Below are positions 33,241-45,124 of a stretch of DNA of 64,000 nucleotides, piece after piece (the first letter of the stretch is position 1; every line of letters starts with the position of its first letter). A model generated the notes under the pieces. The model did not search any database and was not told the origin of the DNA. It was given only the letters and a program-made list of their open reading frames with translations. Position numbers and translations under genes: made by a program. Source of the stretch: Molanna angustata (lineage: Eukaryota > Arthropoda > Insecta > Trichoptera > Molannidae); contig OY754982.1 in the NCBI GenBank assembly GCA_963576475.1, positions 13,756,001-13,820,000 on the forward strand, written 5' to 3'.

Positions 33241-33799
33241 TCCCTTGACTACTCTTCAAGTTCCCAGAGCCCCAAGATAATAGGGCCCCCGAGTTTCTGT
33301 CGGATCACCAACTAATAATGAGCGCTATTCTGAACGATTGTATTGCAATGAATCCAATTGCAATAGTTGCAATTATACGTCAATCGGCATTCGCCTTAAT
33401 ATCATGGTCCTGTGGCGCCACAATCAACATACGTCATTTGAAGGAAGATCTCGCATCTCATTCATATTAACGAAGATGGCCAAAGGATATCAGTTCCTGA
33501 ACCGAATATGCAGCGCGCTTTCCCATTCGCATATCAACCGACAAGGCGATAACAGTGTTATCTCTTTAGTAATTAGTGTAAAATTAAGATCAACCCAAAC
33601 ATCGCCACAATCTGTAAATTTATCAAGTATTATGTTATTACTTATTTAAACCGAAAATAGATGTAAATTACGTAAGTAATCTTTTATTTTGAAACCCTTC
33701 ATCACTCAATTACTATTCCTATTTCTGACTGATTAACTGATTATCAAATTGCAATATCTTATAAAGGAATGTATATTATTTTGAAGCCATACCTATAAT
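33241..33799 (+). repeat. Putative solo or 5' LTR remnant before a primer site
   Basis: Sequence directly upstream of a tRNA-Trp-type primer site is where a 5' LTR should lie. It has A+T-rich promoter-like stretches and ends CATACCTATAAT. The left boundary is unknown and no second copy exists in the window, so this is positional inference. Confidence 0.35.
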
Positions 33800-33818
33800 T
33801 GGTGACCCCGACGTGATT
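33800..33818 (+). other. LTR retroelement primer-binding site, tRNA-Trp type
   Basis: TGGTGACCCCGACGTGATT is complementary to the 3' end of animal tRNA-Trp including CCA, as I recall that tRNA (ending ATCACGTCGGGGTCACCA). A 19-base match beginning with TGG is unlikely by chance. Confidence 0.7.
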
Positions 33819-34399
33819 TTGTTCTTAAGTGCCCTGATCTTACATGCACTTTAGTGTATCATTGTCCCATTGAATCCGAAAATCTTTTCTTCGAGGCGCG
33901 AAAAGCACAATTTTTGCAACGGCCATTTTTTTCTGACGGCGAATTTTATTTGAAAGGGTTGTGTCTTAAGTAGTCGGGTTGTGAAATTAATGACCCGGTT
34001 GTTTCTGGGCGATAAAATCTTACTAAATTCTTCGGCGGAAATAGATTAGATGTAATTGTTGGGAAGGGCACGCAATAAACATGACGTATCGCTGAAAAAA
34101 AGCACCGGACCCGATAATTTATTACTGTCTTAACAACCTTTATTGCATTTCGAATTGTACCTAGTCAAATGCTCTGAGCACGGCTTAATTAATTTCACTT
34201 TGCTTTATAGAAAATTGTTTAGCAGGAAAGAATCTGAATGTTTCCCACGACACCACGACCTTTTTTTAATCTATTCAGGTTTTTTCGTTTTATTTATTTC
34301 CGCTCTTTACTTTTCTTACTTTTAACTCTTTCTATTTTGAGATGATTGAAATAAAGCAAACTGTTACTTTTAAATTATTTTTTTCAATTGACATTATTC
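33819..34399. other. Possible retroelement leader, otherwise unassigned
   Basis: Follows the primer site; no gag-like frame is recognisable, so any element body is gone or replaced. Confidence 0.35.
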
Positions 34400-34655
34400 A
34401 AGGTATCTTTTTCTTCTATCGTTCATTTATACAATCTTCTGCCAGTGCCTAGCAACGTCTATAGCACAATCATTGCCCACCATAAGATCGTGCATGGTGC
34501 AGTTGACTTAAGGGGCAGCTGCACAGATGTGCGGTGGTCTGCTGCTCTCCACATTTACATGTCGTTGGTATTCCTTGTTGCAAGAAGCCCCATGTGGACA
34601 GGTTATCCAGCGTTCTTCCAACGCCCAGTGTGAATATTTCTGATTTCTTTTCCTT
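34400..34655 (-). pseudogene. LINE ORF2 C-terminal Cys/His region, decayed
   Basis: The minus strand can be read LGVGRTLDNLSTWGFLQQG then CKCGEQQTTAHLCSCPL, followed after a break by a short tail with a GAAGAAAAAG end. The pattern C-x-C-x(6)-H-x(3)-C resembles the LINE C-terminal motif seen at 26.5 kb (CDCG..QTMQHILEEC). The plus-strand ORF 34388-34633 is a shadow. Confidence 0.65.
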
Positions 34656-34725
34656 AGAATTAATTATTTTGAATCTTAGAAAACATATTTGATTTAAAAC
34701 AATTTTTCGTCGATAATTAATTTAT

Positions 34726-34945
34726 CGTTGGCTTTCGTGGCTCAGTTGGTTTGGTATCGGACTACTGAACCAATGGTCCCGGATTCGATTCACTTTGGAG
34801 ACACAGTCTTCAATTGTGTTTTCAGTCTGGATCTGTGAGACGATTAAGTATCCAGAATGTGGCCACTTGTTATAATGGTGCATGTCATATTAATATTTGA
34901 CATAGTATATGTTAGTTGCCCGAGAAGTAATATAAAATAAATTAA
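34726..34945 (+). mobile_element. SINE family 2, complete but diverged
   Basis: A-box GTGGCTCAGTTGG, a mutated B box (GGATTCGATTCAC), then GTTTTCAGTCTGGATCTGTG, CAGAATGTGGCCACTTGTTA, ATATTTGACATAGTATATG and GTTAGTTGCCCGAGAAG. Confidence 0.82.
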
Positions 34946-35992
34946 AAAATATTTATATTAAAAAAACAAAAATTTCGTATTTTGTGTATTTTAAAAGAAA
35001 CAAAAATATGGTATAATTTTTTTTTTGTTTATAAAACGAAAAAGGAATTTTATCGAGTCCATTAAACGGAGTTCTCTTTTGTTTTTTGAAGAAAAATGCT
35101 AAACATTTAATCTAATTTTTGTGTTAAAAAACGTATTTATATTTAAAAAATATAAATTTCAGTGTTCAGATTTAATTTAAGATTTAACTAGGCACCAAAA
35201 AACTTTTTTTATATGAAAATACGGATTAACAAAATTTGTCATTTTGATATCTTTAATCTTACATTCTAACTAAATTTATAATATTTTCGGATAAATTTTA
35301 TAATACCTATATGCGAAGAAAAATGTTCTATACGAAATTAAATATTTGAAGAACATGGTGTGTCTGGCTTAAGTGAGACAGTTTGTACATTTCGTTATAT
35401 ATTGATTCGTAAATTTAAATATTGTGTTACTAAAAACAATTAAAAAAGCGATTCTCAGTCATGAACTACTTACAAGGCAGAAGTCAGAAAACACTGAATG
35501 ATAAAAAAATTAATTAAAGTTGTAAATTGTTTTTCTTCATTGTATAAGAATGTATTATTTATTAATGAGTATCAATAATGTATGTAAATATGTGATGATA
35601 CCCGTATATATGTAGGTATACCAAGAATATAGTGTCAATATAAATGATTTTCTTTCTTTTTGATTATCTTTGATCGTAATGAGAATTAATTTTAAGTAGG
35701 TATATTAAGTTTTATTTTATGTAATACTTATTCTCTGTAAGGTGTTTTTTTTTTACTTTATGATTATTTTTTTTGCTTTATGATTATTTTTTTTACATTA
35801 ACTTTAATTTTATAATTGATTAGCTACCTACATTTGTTTAATTAATTATCTGTTACATTATTTTTTTTACTATATGATAAAACTGTTACATATAACTTTT
35901 ATTTTATGATTTAATTGTTACATTATTTTTTTACTTTATGATTTATATGTTACAACATTTTTTACTTTATGATTAATTTGTAACAAGTATTT
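34946..35992. other. Very AT-rich region, no feature
   Basis: 35738-35980 has irregular repeats of TTTATGATTATTTTTTT and TACTTTATGATT. No coding content. Confidence 0.5.
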
Positions 35993-36345
35993 GAAATATC
36001 GAGTTTCTCGTGTGGGGGAGGAATTCTATGTTTCAATCATTTGCATTTGTGTTCTATATAATTGTATTTTGATCTGTTTGTATTAATTTGCCAAATGTTT
36101 TTCTTAAGTATTTTATGTATCAATTGTATTTTCTCCTCTTGTTTTAGTTATGTTTTATTGTTACTAATTGAAATATCGAGTTTTCGTGTGGGGGAGGAAT
36201 TCTATGTTTCACTCGTTTGCATTTGTGTTCTATTTAATTGTATTTTGATATGTTTGTATTAATTTGCACATTTTTTTTCTTATATACTTTATGTATCAAT
36301 TGTATTTTCTCCTCTTGTTTTTGTTATGTTTAATTGTTATTTTTA
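35993..36345. repeat. Tandem duplication of a 177-bp unit
   Basis: GAAATATCGAGTTT begins at 35993 and 36170. Both units carry GTGTGGGGGAGGAATTCTAT, CATTTGTGTTCTAT and GTATTTTCTCCTCTTGTTTT. The G-rich GTGGGGGAGGAA resembles a retroelement polypurine tract, but no LTR was identified. Confidence 0.85.
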
Positions 36346-37785
36346 CTCTGGAGAATATTCAATATTGGATGAAATGTCTATATGAAAAAAAAAATTGAAT
36401 GATGGCATCCACACAAGAAACTGATAAAGTCTCAAAGAAAACAAAGCGGATATTACAACAATGCAAAAATCTCTTTTAAAAATACTTTTTGGCATCTCTC
36501 CTCGAGTCGAATAGTCTCTGTTACAAAATAAACCCACATAATAATATAAAGCTACAATGTGTTAACTTTCCTTCTTTCAAACTCACATCAAAACAATGTT
36601 TGTTCCGCACCAAAAGTAATAAAAAAAACAGTTAATTTAATGTGACTCGTCTTCGATCTTGTGCGTTCATCAGCATAATTCTTGTAAGGAAAAATGGCAA
36701 AGAAAAACCTGCAAAGGGGATTTTATTGGAATTGTACAAAAATTCCAAATAATAATATACCTACCATATGGAATCTTGACCCGCACGAAATGAATTGGAC
36801 AGAGGAAGCCGTACCTACATACTTTTCAGCCGTCCTTATCATGCAAAAGATTTTCTCTCAGATATTAATATGACTCGGAAACCCACCTTGGTAAATGAAA
36901 TTCAGATGGAATTTGTTACTGTCGTAATCTAACGACATACATTAATGAAGGTTCGCATTTTTTCCCAATACAGTTAAGAAGAATTCGCATTGTTATGTTA
37001 CGTATATGTATACATAGGTACTCTTTCTGATAGTTTCCTTATCCCCTTGTATATTTCCAAATTGTATTATTTTACTAACGAATGATGAGTAAAAGTTTTC
37101 TGCTACAGACACTTGTAAAAATATACAGCACCAAAGACAAACAGACTGACTACAGAATAAAAGAAAGGGGATAATGAAAGGACGCAGAAAGAATATCGTT
37201 TATGAATAATGATTTGTTAGTACAATTTCTTTTGATTTAAAGTTTTTCTACAGTTTTAGTGGTAAAAATAAAACCTCAACACCTATTTAAAATAAAACAA
37301 TATTTTATTTGAAAATGAGACAGTAGCTGATACTGAAAATTCCATCGCAGTGAAAAGAGCCGTTATAAACGAAGGCAGTGTAAGGTTAGGGAAAGGGGGT
37401 GACACTCTTGAAAAGGTCTCGTGGCCCATTGCAAAGTTTGGTATTATACTAAGTGAACACAAACCGGCAAATACTCGTAAACTCGCACTAACACAATTTT
37501 GTGGTCTATGATGATCTCGAATACGCAACGAAATGTTTTGCGTGTTTTTGTTATACTTTTAAAATATTTACACAAATAGCTGGTTTCCAACTTATTTTTT
37601 CTCGAATCGATGTCTATAAACATACATATTTTTTCTAAAACAAGTACCTAACAGTTTTAGTAGTTTCGCCACATTAAAAAAATAAAATATAAACTATTAA
37701 CAATATATATTGAAAGGCTAGCTCAAAATGGACAGATTCCTAGCACCTTATTTGTTGAATATTTTAGATTTTTACCATGTTTCCA
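36346..37785. other. No recognised feature
   Basis: Mixed AT-rich sequence; ORFs 36343-36537 and 37283-37528 (minus) lack recognisable domains. Confidence 0.4.
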
Positions 37786-37862
37786 GTCTGGTATATAAGA
37801 TAACTAACAACCTAAGTCTCCCAAATGTGGCTAACTTATTATTGGGTGCGTGTCGGAATTAA
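37786..37862 (+). mobile_element. SINE family 2, short remnant
   Basis: GTCTGGTATATAAGA, CTCCCAAATGTGGCTAAC and TTATTGGGTGCGTGT match the body of family 2. Head and tail are absent. Confidence 0.5.
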
Positions 37863-37999
37863 TATCATTTGTTGTCAATCGAACAGTCCGTGTCCGCTCC
37901 CGGTGTGGAGCATTGGAGCATTAAATAGTGCCTTTTCATCTTAATTTTCTTCGTTTACTTAGACATTTGTATCTGTTTTAAAAGGTCTGCTCCTCCTGC

Positions 38000-38275
38000 G
38001 GGTTGAACTCCTAGCCATCCCTCGACTTTTAAGGCGATCTACCGCGATGGTGGGTTCCGTGAGGCTGATTGTGCAGCACTATGTATAAGAAAGTCTGGTG
38101 CTGTTCATCCTTTGGACGTGACCATACCAGTCCCTCGTCCGCTGCATACTCACAATAACACCAACCTCGCATATTTTCCTTATCCTTGTGTTCCTCACTC
38201 AGTCTCTCAAGGTTTCGCCTGCTTACATTCTTAGTGTCCCCATTTCTGAGTCCTCAGCAAGTGAAGTGAAGTGCC
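38000..38275 (-). pseudogene. Possible decayed LINE post-RT tail
   Basis: On the minus strand, frames include DWYGHVQRMNSTRLSY and a following LKSRGMARSSTRRR, resembling the WYGHVxRM and GRPK..W segments near the end of RTE-like ORFs. Several breaks; tentative. Confidence 0.4.
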
Positions 38276-38414
38276 TATTACTTTCCTAAAATGAAATGTA
38301 AAATAAAATAATAATTTGATTCACTTAGCCACAATATTAACTTTGAGAGACCACAAAGGGGCGTTTTATAATATTTACTTTGGGAGAGACTCAAAGATAA
38401 TAAATATTATAAAC

Positions 38415-38745
38415 CGCCTTGAAGCATTTGAAATGTGAATCCACCTCAGAATGCTGAGAATATCATGGACTGACATGGTCAGCAACACTGAGATACTACG
38501 TATAGAGAACTTTTCACTAATGCTAAGCTCCGTTAAGTGTAGTTTTTCGGCCACTTTTGAGAGGTGAAAAATATACCATCCATCGATTTGTCATGAAAGG
38601 GAAGATCGAGGGTCGTAGAGGGGTCAGAAGAAGGCAGCTTTCCTGGCTTCGAAACAGGGAAGCTTTCTCTATGAAGGCAATCAACGTCGGGTCTGACATG
38701 ACACGAGAAGAAGAAGAAGAAAAAGCCACAATGGTCGAAAATATA
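38415..38745 (+). pseudogene. LINE post-RT tail (GKIEGRRG type)
   Basis: Readable as RMLRISWTDMVSN near 38450 and, after a frame break, EKYTIHRFVMKGKIEGRRGV and RRRQLSWLRN, a pattern common at the end of RTE/jockey-like ORFs. A (GAA)n stretch at 38705-38722 lies in the frame. The 84-residue ORF 38557-38811 covers this remnant. Confidence 0.7.
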
Positions 38746-39947
38746 ATTATGTGGAAGTTTTATCGAGTCGACCGTAAACGACAAACACCGCATATATTGA
38801 GGTTTATCTAAAACTATTCCAACATTTCTTTATGATGGGACGTAATCAGTAATCAAAGGTTATAACTTGAACAATGTGTACTAGGAACTACGGCAGTAAA
38901 AGCACTCGTGTTAAATTACTTTGTTCGATATCCAAGTTTTCGATTCTTGCCACGACCGGGATCTACATGGGGCCTTAGGGGACGAAGCGAGGGGCGGGAG
39001 GGGGAGGGAAACATAAAAATAAAGACAAACGAGAACGTGTGGCCGGCCCTTAAGGGGTCAAAGTGGAAGGCCATGTAACGCACTCCCAACTGTTCCCAGC
39101 AGCCACTTAACACATTAGATCCGGTAGCGATTGAGGAACTCAGTCGTAAAACGGCACAACTCAGAATGATTCAACACATTTGTTTTAAAGCTATTTTAGA
39201 TGAAAAAAATTGTGTAACAATAGTCTTATAATTTTTCTTCCTTCTTGACAAGGACATAAAATACGAATTTTAATTCTTATAAATCGAATCTTTGGAATAG
39301 TTTTGATTTTTTTATGTTATGTTTTTTTATAAAGGATTAACACAATATCTTTAGAATTATTAAATGTATAATCATTCATAAGATCTTGAAAAAATTACAA
39401 AACTCTTTTTGACCAAATGTTCTCTTCTATCATAAAACCAATTAAATCTACCAGTTAAATATATCAAAGCGCATTCAGTACAATTTAGTAGCATAGGCGA
39501 ATTTCGAAGAATATGAGACAACTGATAGTCGCTAGAATATTCTGATACTGGACAATAAAGTTACATTGATTCAACATTTGCAGAAGATAGTCTATCATTT
39601 AGTTACGCTTCCACCCATTCATACATCGATCTAGCAATTAATTTAGTCACAGTAAGCAGTCACAAATCTTTCGAGACTTATTGTCACAACTCTGGTACAA
39701 ATAATGAAGTGCTATCTTGAAAATCTAATATTTTAATACTCCGAACCATTAAAAATCGATGAATATTATTTGAGTATTTCTTCGTACATTCAATATTATT
39801 TTCGGTTTCCGTTTTGCATAGAATGCGCACTGCGTTTATTGCTCACTTTTTGGTAATGCTGACAGCTTTAAAGACTTCTCGAGCATAATATAATGTTTGC
39901 TTTGACTATATTGTAAAGAGATATTAGAGTTATTTTATAAAGTTTTA
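38746..39947. other. Mostly unassigned, includes a GC-rich island
   Basis: 38935-39130 is markedly GC-rich for the window, with GAGGGGCGGGAGGGGGAGGG (GC-box-like), GGCCGGCCCTTAAGGGG and GTTCCCAGCAGCCAC. No ORF of note. The remainder is AT-rich. Confidence 0.4.
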
Positions 39948-40113
39948 AAGATGTTTATGTCCTTGTTAAAAAAGAACATAAACATCTTCCTACGTTCCCT
40001 AAAATAAGCATAAATGCTTGTGCTATAAGTGAACGAAATCGGCCGAGGCAGGATTCGAACTCGCGACCACTGGATTACTAGCCCAGCGCGCTAACCGCTC
40101 TGCCATCGACCCA
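39948..40113 (-). mobile_element. tRNA-Thr-derived SINE, family 1
   Basis: Minus strand: TGGCAGAGCGG A box, CTGGGCTAGTAATCCAG anticodon arm, GAGTTCGAATCC B box, then CCGATTTCGTTCAC and the conserved body GCTTATTTTAGGGAACGTAG to AAGGACATAAACA. Confidence 0.87.
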
Positions 40114-40911
40114 TCTAAATTTTTCATCATTTCTCATCTTAGATGAGTTAACCCGTGTCATATAGTCAAAACTTCATTTTAATTGGTTTCTTCAACATTA
40201 GTCTGAGTTATTCGGCAGAATCGGTTGGTGATGGAAAAAGAACAAATTGTATTGGAATTCGATGTAGGCCGTTTTATCAGTGAGTTCTGACAAGGTACCG
40301 GACTAACTTTTGTACTTAGTTCCTTCAAAAGAAATATCTGTTGAATGTGTTTTTTTTTTATTATTTGAACGACCGTAAGAAACGAGATTATCTCAAGATG
40401 GGCGCCCTCATTCGGTCGACTGTCCCTATACTAAAGTCAATTTAGCAATCTAATGGACGGTTATTTGTAATCGCAAATTAAATTTAATTAATGTTTTGTG
40501 AGGGATTTTGCGCGCGAAGAAAATGAAAATTGTGTTAGAGGAATAAGAATTTGAATTTAGGGAACGAATTCGAAATTCGTTTAGTGAGAAAATTATCACT
40601 TTTACCAAATGTACCGTAAAATATATCCAATTTAAATAAGTGGTAATTATTTCTTGGCAATATTTCTATCCAATACAAATAGACATTCAAAAATCCAGGA
40701 AGAGATTCTAAAATTGATTTAATAACTAACAGTAACAAGGTGAACCTGGGTTCTAATCCTGAGTAGAAAAATTAATTAAGTCATTTTGTGTAGGTACTAG
40801 ACAGCAACTTAGTGGACTTCACTTCAAATACAGATATTAAATGTAAGCCATTTCACTCATCACATTTTCTGATAAGTTTACTGATGGTTAGTTTACAGTG
40901 ATTACCTATAT
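40114..40911. other. No recognised feature
   Basis: AT-rich, with one more balanced patch at 40375-40430 (AGATGGGCGCCCTCATTCGG). No coding signal. Confidence 0.4.
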
Positions 40912-41010
40912 ATTTATTTATTTATTTTAGTCTTCTTGTACATATAATTAGTACACTGGCGGGCTTATTGCCTGATAGCAATTTTCCAACCAACCAGAGT
41001 AAATGTTAAA
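40912..41010 (-). mobile_element. LINE 3' UTR tail
   Basis: Minus strand: CTCTGGTTGGTTGGAAAATT, AATAAGCCCGCCAGTGTACT, ATGTACAAGAAGACT and an AAATAAATAAATA tail, as at 23.5 kb. Extreme 5' truncation. Confidence 0.65.
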
Positions 41011-41039
41011 TATACAAAATAATGTGTACTATGGCAATC

Positions 41040-41640
41040 AGTTAATTACATTACAAAATAATTCACGATTGTGCCATTCGGCGTCGTTCCATATGGACCG
41101 GCTCCATTTGGAGCATTGTAAAATTTTCATCACACTCACGGGCGCGCCATCGAGCCATCAAAATTAGTATACGCAAGCGGTCGGCGCTTTCGAATTAATA
41201 AGTTCTTTTTTTTAATTTTCAAGTAAAAATGAGTTATAATTCTGATGATGAGTTTTATACAACTGCTATTTAGCGGTTATTTTATATATAAATAGAAAAA
41301 AACAAAGAGAAAATGTTGTATTTTCGCATTCACGAGAGTGTCAAACAGCTCGGCGCAATGAGATGGCGCAGTGTACCGCTGGTTTTCACACTCACGAGCA
41401 TGCCGTGCCGACAGGATGCGCCGCACCGTTTTCGCGGTACTAAAGAATTTCAATCGTTTGGAATTCCATTTTGGTGTGTCAGGCCAATTGGGCTGCGCGG
41501 GATTCGACATTCACGAGCGCATTTTGGAGTGATGGTAAGCCATTTGGAAGGATGGCACGATCGTGAATGGGGGCCTTTAAAGATTGATTTCCGTGATGAA
41601 CACGACCTTCAGTAATTAAGATCACAATTAAATAAAAAAA
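41040..41640. other. Unassigned GC-richer segment with recurring CTCACGAGC motif
   Basis: CACACTCACGGGCGCGCC (41131), GCATTCACGAGAGTGTC (41325), CACACTCACGAGCATGCC (41386) and GACATTCACGAGCGCAT (41506) are spaced along the segment. A 14-codon frame at 41229-41273 (MSYNSDDEFYTTAI) looks like the acidic start of some transposase ORFs but stops at once. Could be a decayed DNA transposon; the ORF 41313-41615 is not recognisable. Confidence 0.35.
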
Positions 41641-43844
41641 TACTAACTGGTAAATGAGAATGGGTAGTGGTTGAGGTACAAAAAATGTGTTAAGTGCCGA
41701 GAGAATTGAATATTATAGTGCTGGAAATCGAAACCGACGCTGACACACAAGTCAAATGACTTATCGGTTTATGTTTTTACTTATCATTTTCTGTGCTAAC
41801 AACTTAATGAACTAAAAAAATCGAATATTTAACATTTTATTATCTCGAAGTGATCGAAAATAGGGTCAGGTTGGACCAATTCCACTTATCGGTCTTTTTT
41901 TTCTTAAAAAAATATTTTGCGAAAAGATAACATAATACCGTGCTCTTTGTGAAAAAAAAAACATAAAAGAATATTCTCCCCTAGGTATTTGGAGAAATGA
42001 TAAATATGAAGAAAAAAAAGTTATTTCTTTCGCCCACAAATACTCGAAATTCCAGAGTTCTGAAAATTCTTCGGCGCCTTTCTTTCTTTCAATAGGTACA
42101 TGCATTGTATTTCTTTTAGCGGAGGTTGTGTTGTATACAATTCTGGTGGAAAAAAAGGAAAATTTAAATCTATTCCGATATGATTGAAAACAATACGACT
42201 TTTCCGATATTTTTCCCCATTTGTGTCAAATCTGGCAATATTTTCTAATATAACTCTCATGTACGTGATATGCCCGCAACACCGCACAATTCGCCGCATC
42301 CAACTATGTTCTTAGGAAGGTTTATTTCAATGCTCACAGTTCATATTACGAAATAGGTTTATTGTTAATATAAATTCATAGGTTTATGGTTAGTAAATTT
42401 ATATTTCTTTTAAAAAAACATATAAAACAAAATAAGCATTCATATTTTATTAAAATAAAAGTTCGAATTCATTTATATTGAAAAACATTTTTCCAACATC
42501 TCAATAAAGACGAAGTTGGGATATTGTAGAAGAACAATAAAAAAATATTCGATTTAAAATTTATGAATAAATAATTATAAAATATAACAAAACAAAATAA
42601 TAAATAAATAAATAAAGAGTAGGTATACAGATATTGAAACATATCGGGACATAATTCAGAGACCTCGTAACTCGTCTGAAGTAGATTGGTAGACAATTAG
42701 GAATAGGATCTGCTTCGGTGTTCTTGGATTTCTTGAGATAGAAGTTTAAGAGCTTTTCATCCTGGCTGTCGTTGTCCTGTGTGGATGGAATATATGAAGA
42801 AAAAAAGTCTTGTGATTAAACTAGTACTGCCTCAGAACAGACTATGTCTAACGAGGCAGTAAATTTTTCAAATGTTGTTGTTTTCGTTCGTTCGTTATTA
42901 ATTCGTTCGTTAATTCGTTCACATAGTCAAAAAACTACTTTTAAATATTACATTATTTTGAACCTAGATCTAACTAAAAAAATCTTTTACATTGGTCAAT
43001 AATCCCCAAGTCCATTTGAATCGTACAGTGTCTTTTAAAATGACTTTATAAAGTTATTATTTTAAGAAACAAGAGCAAATTGATAGCTTTGACTGATAAC
43101 AAAAAATAATCAAGCAAGTCAGGAGTTGTCTATGCAAAACTGATCAGCCCTAATTTAATGATGTAAAGTCGTTTGAGCCTATATAGATAGGACACAAAAT
43201 TTCATATTACACCCAAAATATCACGAAATAAATCATTGAATACGCCGTTAACTTGATATCAGAAATTGATGTAAAAAAATACATATATAAAAACATTTAA
43301 AAACATATCTCTCAACTATTCCACAGCAGTGGAAAGTTACAACAGCACGTTGACTTCATTGGTGTAAATTACCTGGAAATCATATTATCTTTTCTAAGTA
43401 TTGAATCAAATAATATGAATTGTTAGATGCCTAATATTTGAAACATTCTTCCTTAACTCTATCGAAATGTGTGTTGGCTCAAATAGAAAACGTAATATTG
43501 TTTCTTCCACGTACTCCCAGGAGCGAGAATATATGTAGCTCAAAATGAAATACTGTCATTCTTAATTAAAAAAATAACTTACTGTACCGTTTCGTACATA
43601 TGCTGAAATTGATTGGAGTATATCCCTCAAAAACATTTTTATGTCTATCGTTTTTTAGATGCTTTTCGTTTTTATTAAAAATATATACAATCAATCCGAC
43701 ACACCTAATATACAACCAATCTGAATAAAAGTATTTACACCTTCTCTGTGCTAACGTAATAAAGATTTTTAACTGTATCATTTACAGCCAATAATAAAAT
43801 AAAATAACTAAAATGCACGCCACGGTCCATGAAAAGGAAATTGT
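41641..43844. other. Mostly unassigned AT-rich region
   Basis: 42484-42530 carries ACATCTCAATAAAGACGAAG then TTGGGATATTGTAGAAGAAC, a fragment of family Z. 42885-42920 has short CGTTCGTT repeats. No coding content. Confidence 0.45.
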
Positions 43845-44050
43845 AAGGCGTTAGTCTTAGGGACAAAATTAGAAATGAAAAAATATAATTTAGAAAAAGG
43901 TGCCGACATAATGGACCGTATTGCTAGGCTGGAATATACGAAACATGTGCCAGAACACCCAGAGAGTTCTGATATGGAGGCCGTGGAAAAACCCGACAAG
44001 CGTCCGTCCGGACGCCCTCTGAAAAGATGATCAGATGACCTCATCTCCAT
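43845..44050 (+). pseudogene. LINE post-RT tail, decayed
   Basis: Readable as DRIARLEYTKHVPEHPESSD, then KRPSGRPLKR, with a stop, then SDDLISIAGR. The GRPxxRW..DL pattern is usual at the end of RTE-like ORFs. Confidence 0.55.
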
Positions 44051-44085
44051 CGCAGGAAGATGGAGATGAGGTCATCTGATCATGG
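44026..44085. repeat. Short perfect-type hairpin in the LINE tail
   Basis: GATCAGATGACCTCATCTCC is followed, after a short loop, by its inverse GGAGATGAGGTCATCTGATC, then another GGAGATGAGGTCATG. Confidence 0.8.
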
Positions 44086-44169
44086 AGATGAGGTCATGAA
44101 GAAAAAATATACATATATACACGGTTAAAAGGCTATATGCCAAAAGTAAATACCTACTCACATTCGTAA

Positions 44170-44845
44170 TACATATGACTATGTATGACAGAGTAAGCAA
44201 AAATACACAAGAAAAAATGTAAGATATGAAATAAAAGTAAACAAACTAAGATGGTGAGAAGAACGAATGAAGAACTCCTGATGAAGAAAATATGCAAAGC
44301 CGATAGGAAAGGAAAAAGATTATACTGTTGAATACTGTTATTAAAAATGTTATATTTATTTACAATATTTTTTTTTATTTTAAATGCCGTTACACTCTCA
44401 AAATGAAAATAAATTAGAGGTCGGGGTCATCAAAGAAAACTGAAAATTGACACGACCATTTGAACAACATACTGAAAATTGACACGACCATACGATTAAC
44501 ATACTGAAAATTAACACGACTATGTCACAACATACTGAAAGTTGATACGACCATACGAACAACATACTGAAAATTGACACGACCATACGAACAACATACT
44601 GAAAATTGACACGACCATACGAACTACCTACTAAAAATTGACACGACTATTTGACAACATACTGAAAATTGACACGACCATACGAACAACCTACTAAAAA
44701 TTGACACGACTATTTGACAACATACTGAAAATTGACACGACCATACGAACAACATACTAAAAAAGGAAATGTAAGAAGTTTTTACAATAGACGAGCCTGG
44801 TATGACACCTGTGAGGGACACGACCTGAATGTATGCATGTATGTG
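44170..44845 (+). pseudogene. LINE family A tail expanded by a minisatellite
   Basis: Recognisable pieces of family A: TATGACAGAGTAAGCAAAAA (post-RT), AAGAACTCCTGATGAAGAAA, GCAAAGCCGATAGGAAAGG, then a tract equivalent to WHDHxNxILK that is repeated about ten times, then AAAAAAGGAAATGTAAGAAG, and an end GTATGCATGTATGTGTA that mimics the (TATG)n tail. Confidence 0.7.
44437..44762. repeat. 30-33-bp minisatellite derived from LINE coding sequence
   Basis: About ten units of the type ACTGAAAATTGACACGACCA followed by TACGAACAACAT, with small length variants. The same sequence corresponds to HDHxNNILK codons of family A (compare 14795-14822). Confidence 0.85.
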
Positions 44846-44945
44846 TAAGCCCCGGCACAGGTTTTTTCCCTAGTGGGATATTGCAGTATACAATTATTGT
44901 GATGTCTATTAATTTATTTATTTATTTATTTTTTTTTTTTATTAA

Positions 44946-45124
<179 letters not shown>

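Noticed and set aside
41313..41615. 100-residue ORF as a novel gene
   Set aside because: No family resemblance, no neighbouring exon signal, and it lies over recurring CTCACGAGC motifs; kept only as an unassigned segment.
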